NCBI RefSeq assembly: GCF_000308835.1
Contig: NZ_BAGN01000166.1
Span: forward strand, 1-32,859
Length of the DNA stretch: 32,859 bases
Source of the DNA: Nocardia vinacea NBRC 16497
GTDB lineage: Bacteria; Actinomycetota; Actinomycetes; Mycobacteriales; Mycobacteriaceae
Direction of reading: 5' to 3'
Every line of letters begins with the position of its first letter. The first letter of the stretch is position 1. Shown here piece by piece: positions 12,797 through 20,945 of the stretch. The notes below the pieces were generated by a model. It ran no database searches and had not been told where the DNA came from. It saw nothing but the letters and a program-made list of their open reading frames with translations. A program made the translations under genes and the position numbers.

Positions 12797-14347
12797 TCAG
12801 CCACTGTAGTCAGAGCGACGGATGACAGGTAGCGGCCCGGTCCGCGGCACCACCGGCATGGAGCCGGTCCGCTGCGATTCCTCTTGCGCGTGCTGTGCCT
12901 CGGCCAGTTGTCTCGGCGAATAGCGCAATGTCAGCGCGATGAAGCCCGCCAGCACCGCGACCAGCGAGCAGACCGCGAGCACCAGCGTGTATCCGCTGCC
13001 GAGCGCAAAGATCTCGGCCTCGTTCATATCCGCCGCCTTACCGGTGCGCCCGCCCATCGACATGGTGCGCGATGCCGCGATGGGAGTGAGCAGACCGATG
13101 AATACCGGTGTCGCCAGGTTCATGAACATCTGGCTCACCGCGGACAGCGGACCGATATCGGACGCAGGCACCCCCACGAGCACGCACAGCGGCGCGAGCA
13201 CCATTGCCACGCCGACACCGAAGCCGATCACTATCAAGAGCGGCAGCAGGGTGGTCAGGTAGTTCACGCCGCCGTCGAGCTGCGAGCCGACCAGCAGTCC
13301 GGCGGCCAGGACGAATGCCGCGCCGCACACCAACCAGCGCGGTGCGACGAACAGCGCCGCCTTGGTGGCCACCGCGCCGCCGATGCCGATGCCGATGGTG
13401 AACGGGATCGAAGCGATACCCGCGACCAGCGGGCCGTAGCCGAGCACGTTCTGCAGGAACTGCGCGACGAAGAAGGTCATCGCGCCGAGCACGCCGCCGG
13501 CCAGGAAGATCAGCATGAAGGTGGTGACCCGATCGCGACTGTCGAACAGCGACCACGGCAGCAGCGGATCATCGACGGTGCGCTCGACCACTACGAAGAC
13601 GATCAGCAGCACCGCACCCGCCACCAGCGCACCGATAACGGCCGGACTGCCCCAGCCCAACTCGGGCCCCTCGGTCGCGCCGAACACCACCGACGCGCAG
13701 GCCACGGTGCCGAGCACCGCGCCACGGATATCGAGTGGCGATCGGTGGTGTTCGGTATCCGCGAGCTGGAACAGGGCACCGAGAATGATCAATACGCCGA
13801 TGGGCACATTGATCAGGAAGATCCACCGCCAGGACAGCTGGGTCAGCGCGCCGCCGACCACCAGACCGCCGACCGAGCCGATGCCGACCATCGAGCCGAC
13901 GATCGCAATGGCCTGATTACGCGCCTTTCCCGGCGCGAACGTGGTCGCCACCAGCGCGAATGCCGTCGGCGCCGCAATCGCCGCGCCCGCGCCCTGCACG
14001 GCGCGAGCCGCGATCAGCATGGCCTGGCCCTGCGCCAACCCGCACAGCAGCGAGGCGACTGTGAACAACGCGACGCCCAGCATCAGCATCGGCTTACGAC
14101 CGAACGTGTCTCCGAGCCGCCCGCCGAGCAGCATCAGACCGGCGAAGGTCAGGCCGTAGGAGGTCACCGTCCACGCGCCGCCCGCGCTGGACATGCCCAT
14201 CTCTTCCTGCAGTCGGGGCAGCGCGAAAATGACCACGGTGCCGTCGAGCACAACCATCAGCTGCAGCCCGCTCAGCACGAGTATGGCGAGCCCGAAGGCC
14301 CGCTGCGTCACCGGATACTGCATCTTCGCAGGGGGATTATCGAGCAC
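12797..14347 (-). CDS. DHA2 (EmrB/QacA) family MFS drug transporter, upstream copy
   Basis: A 516-residue paralogue of the following gene, also with 14 predicted membrane segments. It shows motif A (GGRLGDTFGRKPML), the helix-1 LDGTVVIFALPRLQ and GSVGGLVVGGAL. The C-terminal cytoplasmic tail has about 30 extra residues (QHAQEESQRTGSMPVVPRTG). The start is GTG 14347; an in-frame ATG eight codons later is possible. Two adjacent, full-length and separately terminated frames argue for a true tandem pair that might act separately or as a hetero-oligomer. No regulator gene of the TetR or MarR type is adjacent. Confidence 0.91.
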   Translation of the reverse strand: MLDNPPAKMQYPVTQRAFGLAILVLSGLQLMVVLDGTVVIFALPRLQEEMGMSSAGGAWTVTSYGLTFAGLMLLGGRLGDTFGRKPMLMLGVALFTVASLLCGLAQGQAMLIAARAVQGAGAAIAAPTAFALVATTFAPGKARNQAIAIVGSMVGIGSVGGLVVGGALTQLSWRWIFLINVPIGVLIILGALFQLADTEHHRSPLDIRGAVLGTVACASVVFGATEGPELGWGSPAVIGALVAGAVLLIVFVVVERTVDDPLLPWSLFDSRDRVTTFMLIFLAGGVLGAMTFFVAQFLQNVLGYGPLVAGIASIPFTIGIGIGGAVATKAALFVAPRWLVCGAAFVLAAGLLVGSQLDGGVNYLTTLLPLLIVIGFGVGVAMVLAPLCVLVGVPASDIGPLSAVSQMFMNLATPVFIGLLTPIAASRTMSMGGRTGKAADMNEAEIFALGSGYTLVLAVCSLVAVLAGFIALTLRYSPRQLAEAQHAQEESQRTGSMPVVPRTGPLPVIRRSDYSG

Positions 14348-14475
14348 GGTGAGCCACTGTAATTGATCCGGAACCCAGGTCTCCGCTCCCGCGGGTGCGA
14401 TTCATCTAGTCATAGCGAAAGTCACTGGGCGGTTGTGACACCTTCCAGTTGCGGGATCCCAGCGGTTGTGCGGCA

Positions 14476-15774
14476 TCACCCGGCGGAGGACTCGGCTCGC
14501 GGTGCGGCGGATTCGGCGGAGAAGCCCGCTGTGGGGCCGATCACAACGATCGCCGGCGGGCGGATGGCTTCTTCGCGAACGCGGGCGGCAACAGTGCCGA
14601 GGTCCGCGCGCAGGACGCGCTGGGTGCGGAGGGTGCCCTCCTGGATCACTGTTGCCGGGGTGTCGGCCGGTCGGCCGCCCTCGATGAGAGCGGTGGCGAA
14701 TTGTTCGATGCGCTCGACCGCCATCATGAGCACGATGGTGCCGCGCAGGCGGGCCAGGGCGGGCCAGTCGACCAGGGAATCCGGGTGGTCGGGTGCGACG
14801 TGGCCGCTGACCACCACGAATTCGTGGGTGACGCCGCGATGGGTCACCGGAATGCCCGCGGCGGCGGGGACGGAGATGGGGCTGGTGATACCGGGAACCA
14901 CGGTCACCGGAATGCCCGCCTCGACGCAGGCCTCGAGCTCCTCGTAGCCGCGCCCGAACACATACGGGTCGCCGCCCTTGAGCCGCACCACGAACTTGCC
15001 CGCCTTGGCGCCCTCGATCAGCGCGGAATTGATCGCCTCCTGCGCCATCGCCCGCCCGTACGGAATCTTGGCCGCGTCGATCACCTCGACGTCCGGGCCG
15101 AGTTCGGCGAGCAGTTCCGGCGGTGCGAGCCGGTCGGCGACAACGAGATTCGCGCGGGCCAGCAGGCGGCGGCCGCGCACCGTGATCAGATCCGGATCGC
15201 CGGGACCGCCGCCGACCAGCGCGACGCCCGGGGTGATCGGTGTCGAATCGTCGGTCACCACACCTGATTGCAGCGCCTCGAGCAGCGCATTTCGCACCGC
15301 GGCGGACCGCCGGTGCTGACCACCGGCGAGCACGCCGAGCGTCAGGCCGTCATGCCGAGCCGTCGCCGGCGTTACCGCGGTGCCCAGCCGCGCGATATCG
15401 GCGCGCACACAGAAGATCCGTCGTCGCGTGGCCTCCTCGACGACCGCCGCATTGGTCTCGGGTTCGTCGGTGCATGCGATCGCGTACCAGGCGCCGTCGA
15501 GATCGCCGTCGGCGTAGGCGCGCAATGTCAGCGTGAGTTGCCCCGACGTAGCCATTCCCTCCACGGCCGGGGTGACTTCGCGACTGATGACGTGCACGTC
15601 CGCCCCGGAGGCGATCAATAGGCCGAGCCTGCGCTGCGCCACCGTGCCGCCGCCGACCACGACCACGCGCCGCCCATTGAGATCGAGCCCGACCAGGTAG
15701 TTCGGATCACTCGCGGGACGGTCGTCCGGGTTGATTTCCGGCTGGTCATCGGCAGGTACTGACGTGTTCGGCAC
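14476..15774 (-). CDS. cobA: Uroporphyrinogen-III C-methyltransferase / precorrin-2 dehydrogenase fusion
   Basis: A 432-residue bifunctional enzyme like CysG but without CysG's full chelatase capacity being provable here. The N-terminal part (YLVGLDLNGRRVVVVGGGTVAQRR) is the NAD-binding precorrin-2 dehydrogenase-like domain. The C-terminal part from about residue 190 (ALVGGGPGDPDLITVRG, VVADRLAP, KGGDPYVFGRGYEE, VVPGITS, THRG) is the SAM-dependent methyltransferase that makes precorrin-2, the branch point to sirohaem and cobalamin. The start is uncertain: GTG 15774 is taken; an upstream TTG at 15813 would add 13 residues, and about 28 residues precede the conserved YLVGL. The same window holds cobO, cobB, cobE and cobQ. 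Confidence 0.9.
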   Translation of the reverse strand: MPNTSVPADDQPEINPDDRPASDPNYLVGLDLNGRRVVVVGGGTVAQRRLGLLIASGADVHVISREVTPAVEGMATSGQLTLTLRAYADGDLDGAWYAIACTDEPETNAAVVEEATRRRIFCVRADIARLGTAVTPATARHDGLTLGVLAGGQHRRSAAVRNALLEALQSGVVTDDSTPITPGVALVGGGPGDPDLITVRGRRLLARANLVVADRLAPPELLAELGPDVEVIDAAKIPYGRAMAQEAINSALIEGAKAGKFVVRLKGGDPYVFGRGYEELEACVEAGIPVTVVPGITSPISVPAAAGIPVTHRGVTHEFVVVSGHVAPDHPDSLVDWPALARLRGTIVLMMAVERIEQFATALIEGGRPADTPATVIQEGTLRTQRVLRADLGTVAARVREEAIRPPAIVVIGPTAGFSAESAAPRAESSAG

Positions 15775-15927
15775 AGTGTTCGAGACTACGTCCTGCGTGC
15801 GCGTGCCCGGCAATCACCCGCCGCGAGGGCGCAATAACGAGCACCGTGCCGGTCGTGGATCGCAGGGACGGCCTCCCTATGCTTGGGGTGACGGTACCTG
15901 GAGCAATCAGACCAGCAGGTTGGAGCC

Positions 15928-16380
15928 ATGACACAGGCAGAGCAACTGCTGGAGGTCGCATATCAGGAGGCACTACGCGGCCGGACCGAAGGCGGGATTC
16001 CGATCGGCGCGGCCCTGTTCGCGGCCGATGGCACCCTGCTCGGACGCGGGCACAACCGGCGGGTGCAGTCCGGCGATCCCAGCATGCACGCCGAAACCGA
16101 TGCGTTCCGTAATGCGGGCCGCCGCCGCGACTACGGCTCGACCATCATGGTGACCACCCTGTCACCGTGCTGGTACTGCAGCGGGCTGGTGCGCCAGTTC
16201 GGGATCGGCGCGGTGATCATCGGAGAAGCACAGACCTTCCACGGCGGGCATGACTGGCTGGCCGAGCACGGCGTCGCGGTGACCGTACTCGAGGACAAGC
16301 GCTGCATCGACCTGATGACCGAATTCATTGCCGACCAACCGCTGCTCTGGCACGAAGACATCGGGGTAGCCGGGGATTGA
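15928..16380 (+). CDS. Yeast-type cytosine/nucleoside deaminase
   Basis: A 150-residue zinc hydrolase of the cytidine-deaminase fold. HAETDAF (zinc-binding His plus the proton-shuttle Glu, near residue 54) and SPCWYCSG (two zinc cysteines, near 80-85) are intact. The wider pattern, with EGGIPIGAALF, GRGHNRRVQ, VVTTLSPC-like spacing, a DLMTEFI helix and the C-terminal LWHEDIG, matches the Saccharomyces Fcy1 cytosine deaminase family rather than the larger bacterial CodA. It probably turns cytosine into uracil and ammonia in pyrimidine salvage. The ATG at 15928 has GGAG just upstream. It is a single gene, convergent with the DoxX-like gene 16 bases away. Confidence 0.86.
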   Translation: MTQAEQLLEVAYQEALRGRTEGGIPIGAALFAADGTLLGRGHNRRVQSGDPSMHAETDAFRNAGRRRDYGSTIMVTTLSPCWYCSGLVRQFGIGAVIIGEAQTFHGGHDWLAEHGVAVTVLEDKRCIDLMTEFIADQPLLWHEDIGVAGD

Positions 16381-16396
16381 CGTCGGACAAACGATT

Positions 16397-17758
16397 TCAG
16401 CGGAAGTACGGATAGTCCTGCACCCAGTTGAATCCACGGCCGCGCAGCGGAAAGCTGTTCAGATCGACCTGCTGCAAGGTGATGGTCACCGGCCGACCGT
16501 TCAGCTGTCCGTTGAGCGTCAGACGGTCGGGCGCGGGCTGTTCGAAGGTGAAGTCGGCGATCTGGGCGGGTTGCGCGTCCGGCTGCTCCGGTGGCGCGGA
16601 CACCGAGATCTTGTGGGCGGCGGTATCGACAGCGGGGACGGCGGGCACCAGGGTGCCGTCCATCTTCTGGTAGGTCATTACCTGCACATCGAAAACGACT
16701 CGCTGCCAACGTGTCTCGTCGGTGGTCAGCGGCGGTACCGGCGCGCCGTCCTGGGTGAATTCCGATACCGCCCAGATCCCGTACAGCGGCGGCTTGGGGC
16801 TGCCACCGCCGCCTTCGTTCCAGTACTTCAGTCCGGTGTGCACGAAACCCGCTGCCATCCACAGGCCGAGTACGACTTGCAGCGCGATCGCGATCCGGCG
16901 AATTCGGTTGCCGCGGAACGGATCCGGTTGCGTGGCCGGGTCGGACGGCCGGTTCAGCACCAGCACATTCGCCAACCGCCGCGCCTGCGGTGCGAGCAGC
17001 ACCATGCTCAGCAGCATGAGGTGGAAGGCCAGGATCTTGACCGGGACGTCGAAGGTCATATTGAGCACGAACACCTGCGCCAAGCTCACCAGGCTCAGCA
17101 TCGCGCCGAGCGTCGCCGTCCTCGGCAGGAAGAGCAGCAGTCCGCCCAGCACTTCGGCACAGCCGAGCAGGATCTCGTAGGTGGGTGAACTCCCGACCTG
17201 GTTCCACAACACCGAGGCGGGGCTGAACTCACCGTAGGGTTGCAGCAGTTTCGCCAGCGGCGGCTCCGGCATCTGCGTCGGAATCGCCTTGGCGAACCCG
17301 TAGAGCAGCATCTGCCCGCCCAGGCACATCCGGATGAAGAGCAGGAACCAGGCCTGCAGCTGCCGATAGTTCGGCCTGCGCCGGTCCAGCGCGGTCCAGA
17401 TGAGGGTCGCCACCGCGGCGGCGATCAGCACACAGAAGACGAATGTCCACATGAAGTATTGATCGCCGCTGCCCGAATCCTCGCGCAGCACGACATCGGT
17501 ATCGAAGAACAGTCGTCCGGCCGGCTCGATGATCGGGCGCAAAGCGCGGAATTCCCAGAGCACCGCATTGTCCGACAGCGATTCGGCGAGCAGTCCGGCG
17601 AAGGCGAAGGGAATCTGGGTGAACAGCAGGCAGAACAGTCCGAAATAGCCGAAGGAGAACCGAAAAGCGATCCTGGTCAACGGATTCCACCGCACGGGCT
17701 GCTCGGGCGGTATGACGCTTTCTGCCCGATCGAGAACCTCTACACCGACCGCACTCAC
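16397..17758 (-). CDS. DoxX-like multi-pass membrane protein with C-terminal exterior domain
   Basis: A 453-residue membrane protein. About six to seven hydrophobic segments are visible in residues 28-305 (SFGYFGLFCLLFTQIPFAF, FMWTFVFCVLIAAAVATLIW, CLGGQMLLYGFAKAIP, CAEVLGGLLLFLP, LAFHLMLLSMVLLAP, VVLGLWMAAGFVHTGL), with the DoxX-like GFAKAIP...GEFSP and GxxE pattern. The last 150 residues are soluble and beta-rich and end QDYPYFR. The start is GTG 17758 with GGAGGG six bases before it. DoxX-family proteins are linked to quinone-dependent redox processes, but no catalytic residue can be named here. It is monocistronic and divergent from the KstR-type operon. Confidence 0.75.
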   Translation of the reverse strand: MSAVGVEVLDRAESVIPPEQPVRWNPLTRIAFRFSFGYFGLFCLLFTQIPFAFAGLLAESLSDNAVLWEFRALRPIIEPAGRLFFDTDVVLREDSGSGDQYFMWTFVFCVLIAAAVATLIWTALDRRRPNYRQLQAWFLLFIRMCLGGQMLLYGFAKAIPTQMPEPPLAKLLQPYGEFSPASVLWNQVGSSPTYEILLGCAEVLGGLLLFLPRTATLGAMLSLVSLAQVFVLNMTFDVPVKILAFHLMLLSMVLLAPQARRLANVLVLNRPSDPATQPDPFRGNRIRRIAIALQVVLGLWMAAGFVHTGLKYWNEGGGGSPKPPLYGIWAVSEFTQDGAPVPPLTTDETRWQRVVFDVQVMTYQKMDGTLVPAVPAVDTAAHKISVSAPPEQPDAQPAQIADFTFEQPAPDRLTLNGQLNGRPVTITLQQVDLNSFPLRGRGFNWVQDYPYFR

Positions 17759-17970
17759 ACCGATCCCTCCCTCTCACGACTCCACGTCAGCCGACGGTAT
17801 CGGTGCCAGAGCCCGACCGCTTCCAGGAAAACCCCGATTCCACCCCCTTCCCGCGGCGTACGCGACTCCGCCGGAAGTATGACCCCCGCCTGGTGCAGTG
17901 GATTGTCAATACCGAATATCACCCAGTGAGGGTCGCTCGATTTCTTCGAATTTCTACGGTAAGCATCGAC

Positions 17971-17984
17971 TAGAACGCGTTACA
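17971..17984. promoter_or_regulatory. Predicted KstR operator
   Basis: TAGAACGCGTTACA fits the KstR consensus TNNAACNNGTTNNA at every defined position. It lies 35 bases upstream of the phosphotransferase gene start, where a repressor would cover the promoter. KstR is the TetR-family repressor of cholesterol catabolism in mycobacteria and rhodococci. The match to the consensus is direct; binding is inferred. Confidence 0.65.
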
Positions 17985-18005
17985 GTTTCCGCAGGCACAT
18001 GCGTC

Positions 18006-18011
18006 AGGAGG
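18006..18011 (+). promoter_or_regulatory. Ribosome-binding site deciding the phosphotransferase start
   Basis: AGGAGG, a full consensus Shine-Dalgarno sequence, seven bases before the ATG at 18019. It settles the start of this gene. Confidence 0.8.
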
Positions 18012-18018
18012 ACAAAGA

Positions 18019-19149
18019 ATGGCCGACGATCCCGATCCCACCGCGCGGCGGCAGCTGACCGTCAGCGCGCGGGACCTCGACACCCTCGCCGAGGACCTGT
18101 CCCGGTGGCTGGACGGCAAGGTCCACGCGGATCACCCGCCCAGGATTTCGGCGCTGTCGCGGCCGCAGGGTGCGGGGATGTCGAGTCCGACGGTGCTCTT
18201 CGACGCCGAATGGAGTGTGGACGGGCGCGCGGACGGCGGTTCGTTCGTAGCCAGGATGACACCGGAGGCCGACTCGTTCCCGGTCTTCGAAAACTACGAC
18301 CTGGAGCTGCAATACCAGATCATGGCCGGGGTCGCGGCCGCCTCGGCGGTGCCGGTCCCCGAGCTGTGCTGGCTGGAGACCGACGAGAAGCCGCTCGGCA
18401 CAAAGTTTTTCGTGATGCGGCGGGTCGAGGGCCGAGTGCCGTCGGACAATCCGCCGTATGTCTTCATCGGCTGGCTCTTCGACGCCAGTCCCGAGGAGCG
18501 GGCGGAATTGACCGCGAAGACCGTCGAGGTCATTGCGAAGGTGCACGAAATCTCCGATCCGGCAACGCGATTCCCGATGCTCGACGGTCCTGGTCAAGCG
18601 CTGCGCCGACATGTCGAATGGCATCGCAACTGGTACCGCTGGGCATTGGCCGATGACGGCTACCCGATTCCGCTGATCGAGCGAACCTTCGACTGGCTCG
18701 ACGCGCACTGGCCCGCCGATCCCGGTCCGGACGTATTGAGTTGGGGCGATTCGCGACCGGGCAACATTCTGTACGACGGCTTCACCCCGGTCGGTGTACT
18801 CGATTGGGAGATGGCCGGACTCGGCCCGCGCGAACTGGATATCGCCTGGGTCATCTTCATTCACCGCTTCTTCCAGGACCTTGCCACCCGCTTCGATCAG
18901 CCCGGACTGCCGGACTTCCTGCGGCGCGCGGATGTCGTCGCGAAATACGAGGAGACAACCGGATATACGGTTCGGGATCTCGACTTCTACATCGTGTACG
19001 CCGCGCTGCGGCACGCGATCGTGATGGCCAGGGTCAAGCGCCGGATGATCCACTTCGGCGAGGACACCGACACCCCCGATCGCGACGACTACGTGATGCA
19101 CCGAGCAAGCCTGGAGGCGCTGCTCGACGGAACCTACGAATGGGATTAG
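18019..19149 (+). CDS. APH/ACAD10-type phosphotransferase family protein
   Basis: A 376-residue cytoplasmic protein of the aminoglycoside-phosphotransferase-like kinase fold. The subgroup resembles the kinase domain of ACAD10/11, which phosphorylates hydroxyacyl-CoA. The catalytic loop is WGDSRPGN (residues about 241-248, with a Trp in place of the usual His) and the metal-binding loop is VLDWEMAGLG (about 257-266). RRVEGRVP and FVARM supply the nucleotide-binding parts. It probably phosphorylates a lipid or acyl intermediate, not an antibiotic. It is the first gene of an operon with the next gene (8-base gap) and lies behind a predicted KstR operator, so a place in steroid side-chain or fatty-acid breakdown is likely. 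The substrate is unknown. Confidence 0.82.
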   Translation: MADDPDPTARRQLTVSARDLDTLAEDLSRWLDGKVHADHPPRISALSRPQGAGMSSPTVLFDAEWSVDGRADGGSFVARMTPEADSFPVFENYDLELQYQIMAGVAAASAVPVPELCWLETDEKPLGTKFFVMRRVEGRVPSDNPPYVFIGWLFDASPEERAELTAKTVEVIAKVHEISDPATRFPMLDGPGQALRRHVEWHRNWYRWALADDGYPIPLIERTFDWLDAHWPADPGPDVLSWGDSRPGNILYDGFTPVGVLDWEMAGLGPRELDIAWVIFIHRFFQDLATRFDQPGLPDFLRRADVVAKYEETTGYTVRDLDFYIVYAALRHAIVMARVKRRMIHFGEDTDTPDRDDYVMHRASLEALLDGTYEWD

Positions 19150-19157
19150 AGGAAATC

Positions 19158-20288
19158 ATGGCTGTATCCGATGGTCGCTCCGCAGGCTCCGCTCCCTCGC
19201 CCCTCGACGAATACCCCATCCATCAGACCCACCTGTCCATGTCCCGAGTCGCCAGCAGTGACCGGAACTTCTACGACAGAAGCTATTTCAACGGCCACGA
19301 CCGCGACGGCGGCACCTTCTTCGTCACCGGCGGCGGGGTGTATCCGAACCTCGGGGTGATCGACGCGTACGCCTGCGTCCGACGTGGCGACATCCAGCGC
19401 ACGGTCCGCTTCTCCGACGCGCTCGGCGATCGCGGCGTCGACCTGCGCGTCGGCGGCTACCGCATCGAGGTGCAGGAACCGCTGCAGCGGATCCGGGTGA
19501 TCTGCGAGCACGATGACCTCGGCTTCGACCTCACCTGGCACGGATCCTTCCCCACTGTCGAGGAACAACCGCATCTGATCCTCAACGGCAACCGCCCGAT
19601 CATCCAGGCCACCCGGTTCGCACAGGTCGGCTCGTGGGAGGGAACGCTGCACGTCGACGGCACGGATCGCACCGTCGACCCGGCCGTCTGGATGGGCACC
19701 CGGGACCGCTCCTGGGGCATCCGCCCGGTGGGCGAACCCGAGCCGCCGGGCCGGGCCGCCGCCGAACCGTCCGGCGGATTCTGGTGGATGTACGTGCCGC
19801 TGCGCTTCGACGACTTCGCCATCGTGCTGATCCTGCAGGAGGAACCGGACGGCAAGCGCACCCTCAACGACGCCGTCCGCATCTTCCCGGACGGTCGCAC
19901 CGAACAGCTGGGGTGGCCGCGCTACCACATCGAATACCGTTCCGGCACCAGGCATCCCATCGGCGCACGGCTGGAGATGACCACCCCTGACGGTAAGCCG
20001 CTCGAGGTCGAAGTCCGGACCGTCACCAATGTCCCCCTGCACGTCGGCTGCGGATACGGCGGGGATCCGGACTGGTTGCACGGTCGATGGATGGGGCGCG
20101 ACTGGTCCTCGAGCAGCAGTTACGACCTCACCGATCCGGCCATCGCGGGGCGCATCCCGTTCGGGGTCATCGATCATGTCGCACACGCGCGCTGCGGGGA
20201 TTCCGAGGGGTGGGGCCTGTTCGAACACGGAAGTCTCGGGCGGCACGACCCGACCGGGTTCGCAGACTGGGGTTCGGTCGCGCCGTAG
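19158..20288 (+). CDS. Lipocalin-like (AttH/CrtC-type) conserved protein
   Basis: A 376-residue protein without signal peptide or membrane segment. It is rich in Trp, Gly and beta strands and looks like a double lipocalin-type barrel of the AttH/CrtC (hydroxyneurosporene synthase-like) kind. Recognisable segments are NFYDRSYFNGHDRDGG near residue 36, FDLTWHGSFPTVEEQPH, WMGTRDRSWGIRP and GFWWMYVPLRFDDFA. No catalytic motif can be named with confidence. The start at ATG 19158 has GAGGAAA before it. Co-transcribed with the phosphotransferase, eight bases behind it, and ends at a bidirectional hairpin. Its operon position suggests binding or isomerising a steroid-like or acyl lipid; this is inference. 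Confidence 0.7.
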   Translation: MAVSDGRSAGSAPSPLDEYPIHQTHLSMSRVASSDRNFYDRSYFNGHDRDGGTFFVTGGGVYPNLGVIDAYACVRRGDIQRTVRFSDALGDRGVDLRVGGYRIEVQEPLQRIRVICEHDDLGFDLTWHGSFPTVEEQPHLILNGNRPIIQATRFAQVGSWEGTLHVDGTDRTVDPAVWMGTRDRSWGIRPVGEPEPPGRAAAEPSGGFWWMYVPLRFDDFAIVLILQEEPDGKRTLNDAVRIFPDGRTEQLGWPRYHIEYRSGTRHPIGARLEMTTPDGKPLEVEVRTVTNVPLHVGCGYGGDPDWLHGRWMGRDWSSSSSYDLTDPAIAGRIPFGVIDHVAHARCGDSEGWGLFEHGSLGRHDPTGFADWGSVAP

Positions 20289-20294
20289 GGTTTT

Positions 20295-20324
20295 CGGTGG
20301 GCACGCACTCGTGCGCGCCCACCG
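20295..20324. terminator. Bidirectional hairpin between convergent genes
   Basis: CGGTGGGC (20295-20302) pairs with GCCCACCG (20317-20324). Inside it CGCAC (20304-20308) pairs with GTGCG (20311-20315), separated by a single A-C mismatch. It sits 6 bases after one stop and 3 bases before the other gene's end, with TTTT on one side. Confidence 0.8.
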
Positions 20325-20327
20325 GAT

Positions 20328-20720
20328 TCAGCTCGTCGGCCGCGCCAACTCGGGACGTTTGCGGTAGTCGGTCAGCCCGATCACATTCCCCCACGGATCG
20401 GAAACCTCTACGCTCCAACCGGTTCCGACCTCGAACGGTGCGCTGACCACCGGTACGCCGAACCCTTCGAGTTCGGCCGCGGCCGCCACCGCATCCGGTA
20501 CCTCCAGCCACAGCCGCATTCCGGACAATCCGGCTGCACCCGCCCGCGGATCCACCCGAGCCATGACACCGGCCACCTCACCGCCGACATCGAATACCGC
20601 AATCCCCTGCTCCGGCAGTGTGAACTTCACCGCCAACCCCAGCACGCCACCGTAGAACGACACCGCGGCCTCCAGGTCACCGACCGGAACCAGCACATTG
20701 TCGATGCCTCGGATATCCAT
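20328..20720 (-). CDS. VOC (glyoxalase/bleomycin-resistance fold) family protein
   Basis: A 130-residue vicinal-oxygen-chelate protein with paired beta-alpha-beta-beta-beta modules. DNVLVPVGDLEAAVSFYGGVLGLAVKF (first module) and LWLEVPDAVAAAAELEGFGV followed by GWSVEVSDPWGNVIGLTDYRK (second module, with the DPWGN turn and a likely metal-binding Glu in the first) are typical. Members bind a metal and act on, or sequester, small substrates; nothing in the sequence fixes which. The start is ATG 20720 and the length is normal for a single-chain dimeric form. It is monocistronic, convergent with the lipocalin-like gene and divergent from the P450 gene 225 bases away. Confidence 0.85.
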   Translation of the reverse strand: MDIRGIDNVLVPVGDLEAAVSFYGGVLGLAVKFTLPEQGIAVFDVGGEVAGVMARVDPRAGAAGLSGMRLWLEVPDAVAAAAELEGFGVPVVSAPFEVGTGWSVEVSDPWGNVIGLTDYRKRPELARPTS

Positions 20721-20945
20721 CGCCCCACTAAACCACGCCGGTCTACGGGAATGACCACGAATCGATGGACTTCCCGCGGCTGAGAACTGTCATGCCCGCG
20801 AGCGCGCCCGATGTCTGGCACCATGCGGCTCCACCGGCGAAACATCTTGCTGAACAAGGTGATTCGGCGGAAGCTTTGTCTGGTTGCGTAAGCGACCGAT
20901 CGTCCATACCCGTGCCAACGGGTCGGCACCGCCCGAGGGGTCATC

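Noticed and set aside
11313..14347. The two MFS frames as one gene broken by a frameshift
   Set aside because: Each frame is a complete transporter with its own start, 14 hydrophobic segments and stop; they are paralogues.
12797..14352. GCCACTG words near the MFS starts as cobalamin riboswitch boxes
   Set aside because: They are part of coding or start-proximal sequence, lack the other conserved boxes and are not next to cob genes. No riboswitch was found upstream of any cob gene in the window.
12884..14362. A 492-codon plus-strand frame opposite the upstream MFS gene
   Set aside because: Arg/His/Gln-rich composition typical of the antisense of a high-GC coding sequence; the minus strand encodes a clear 14-segment transporter.
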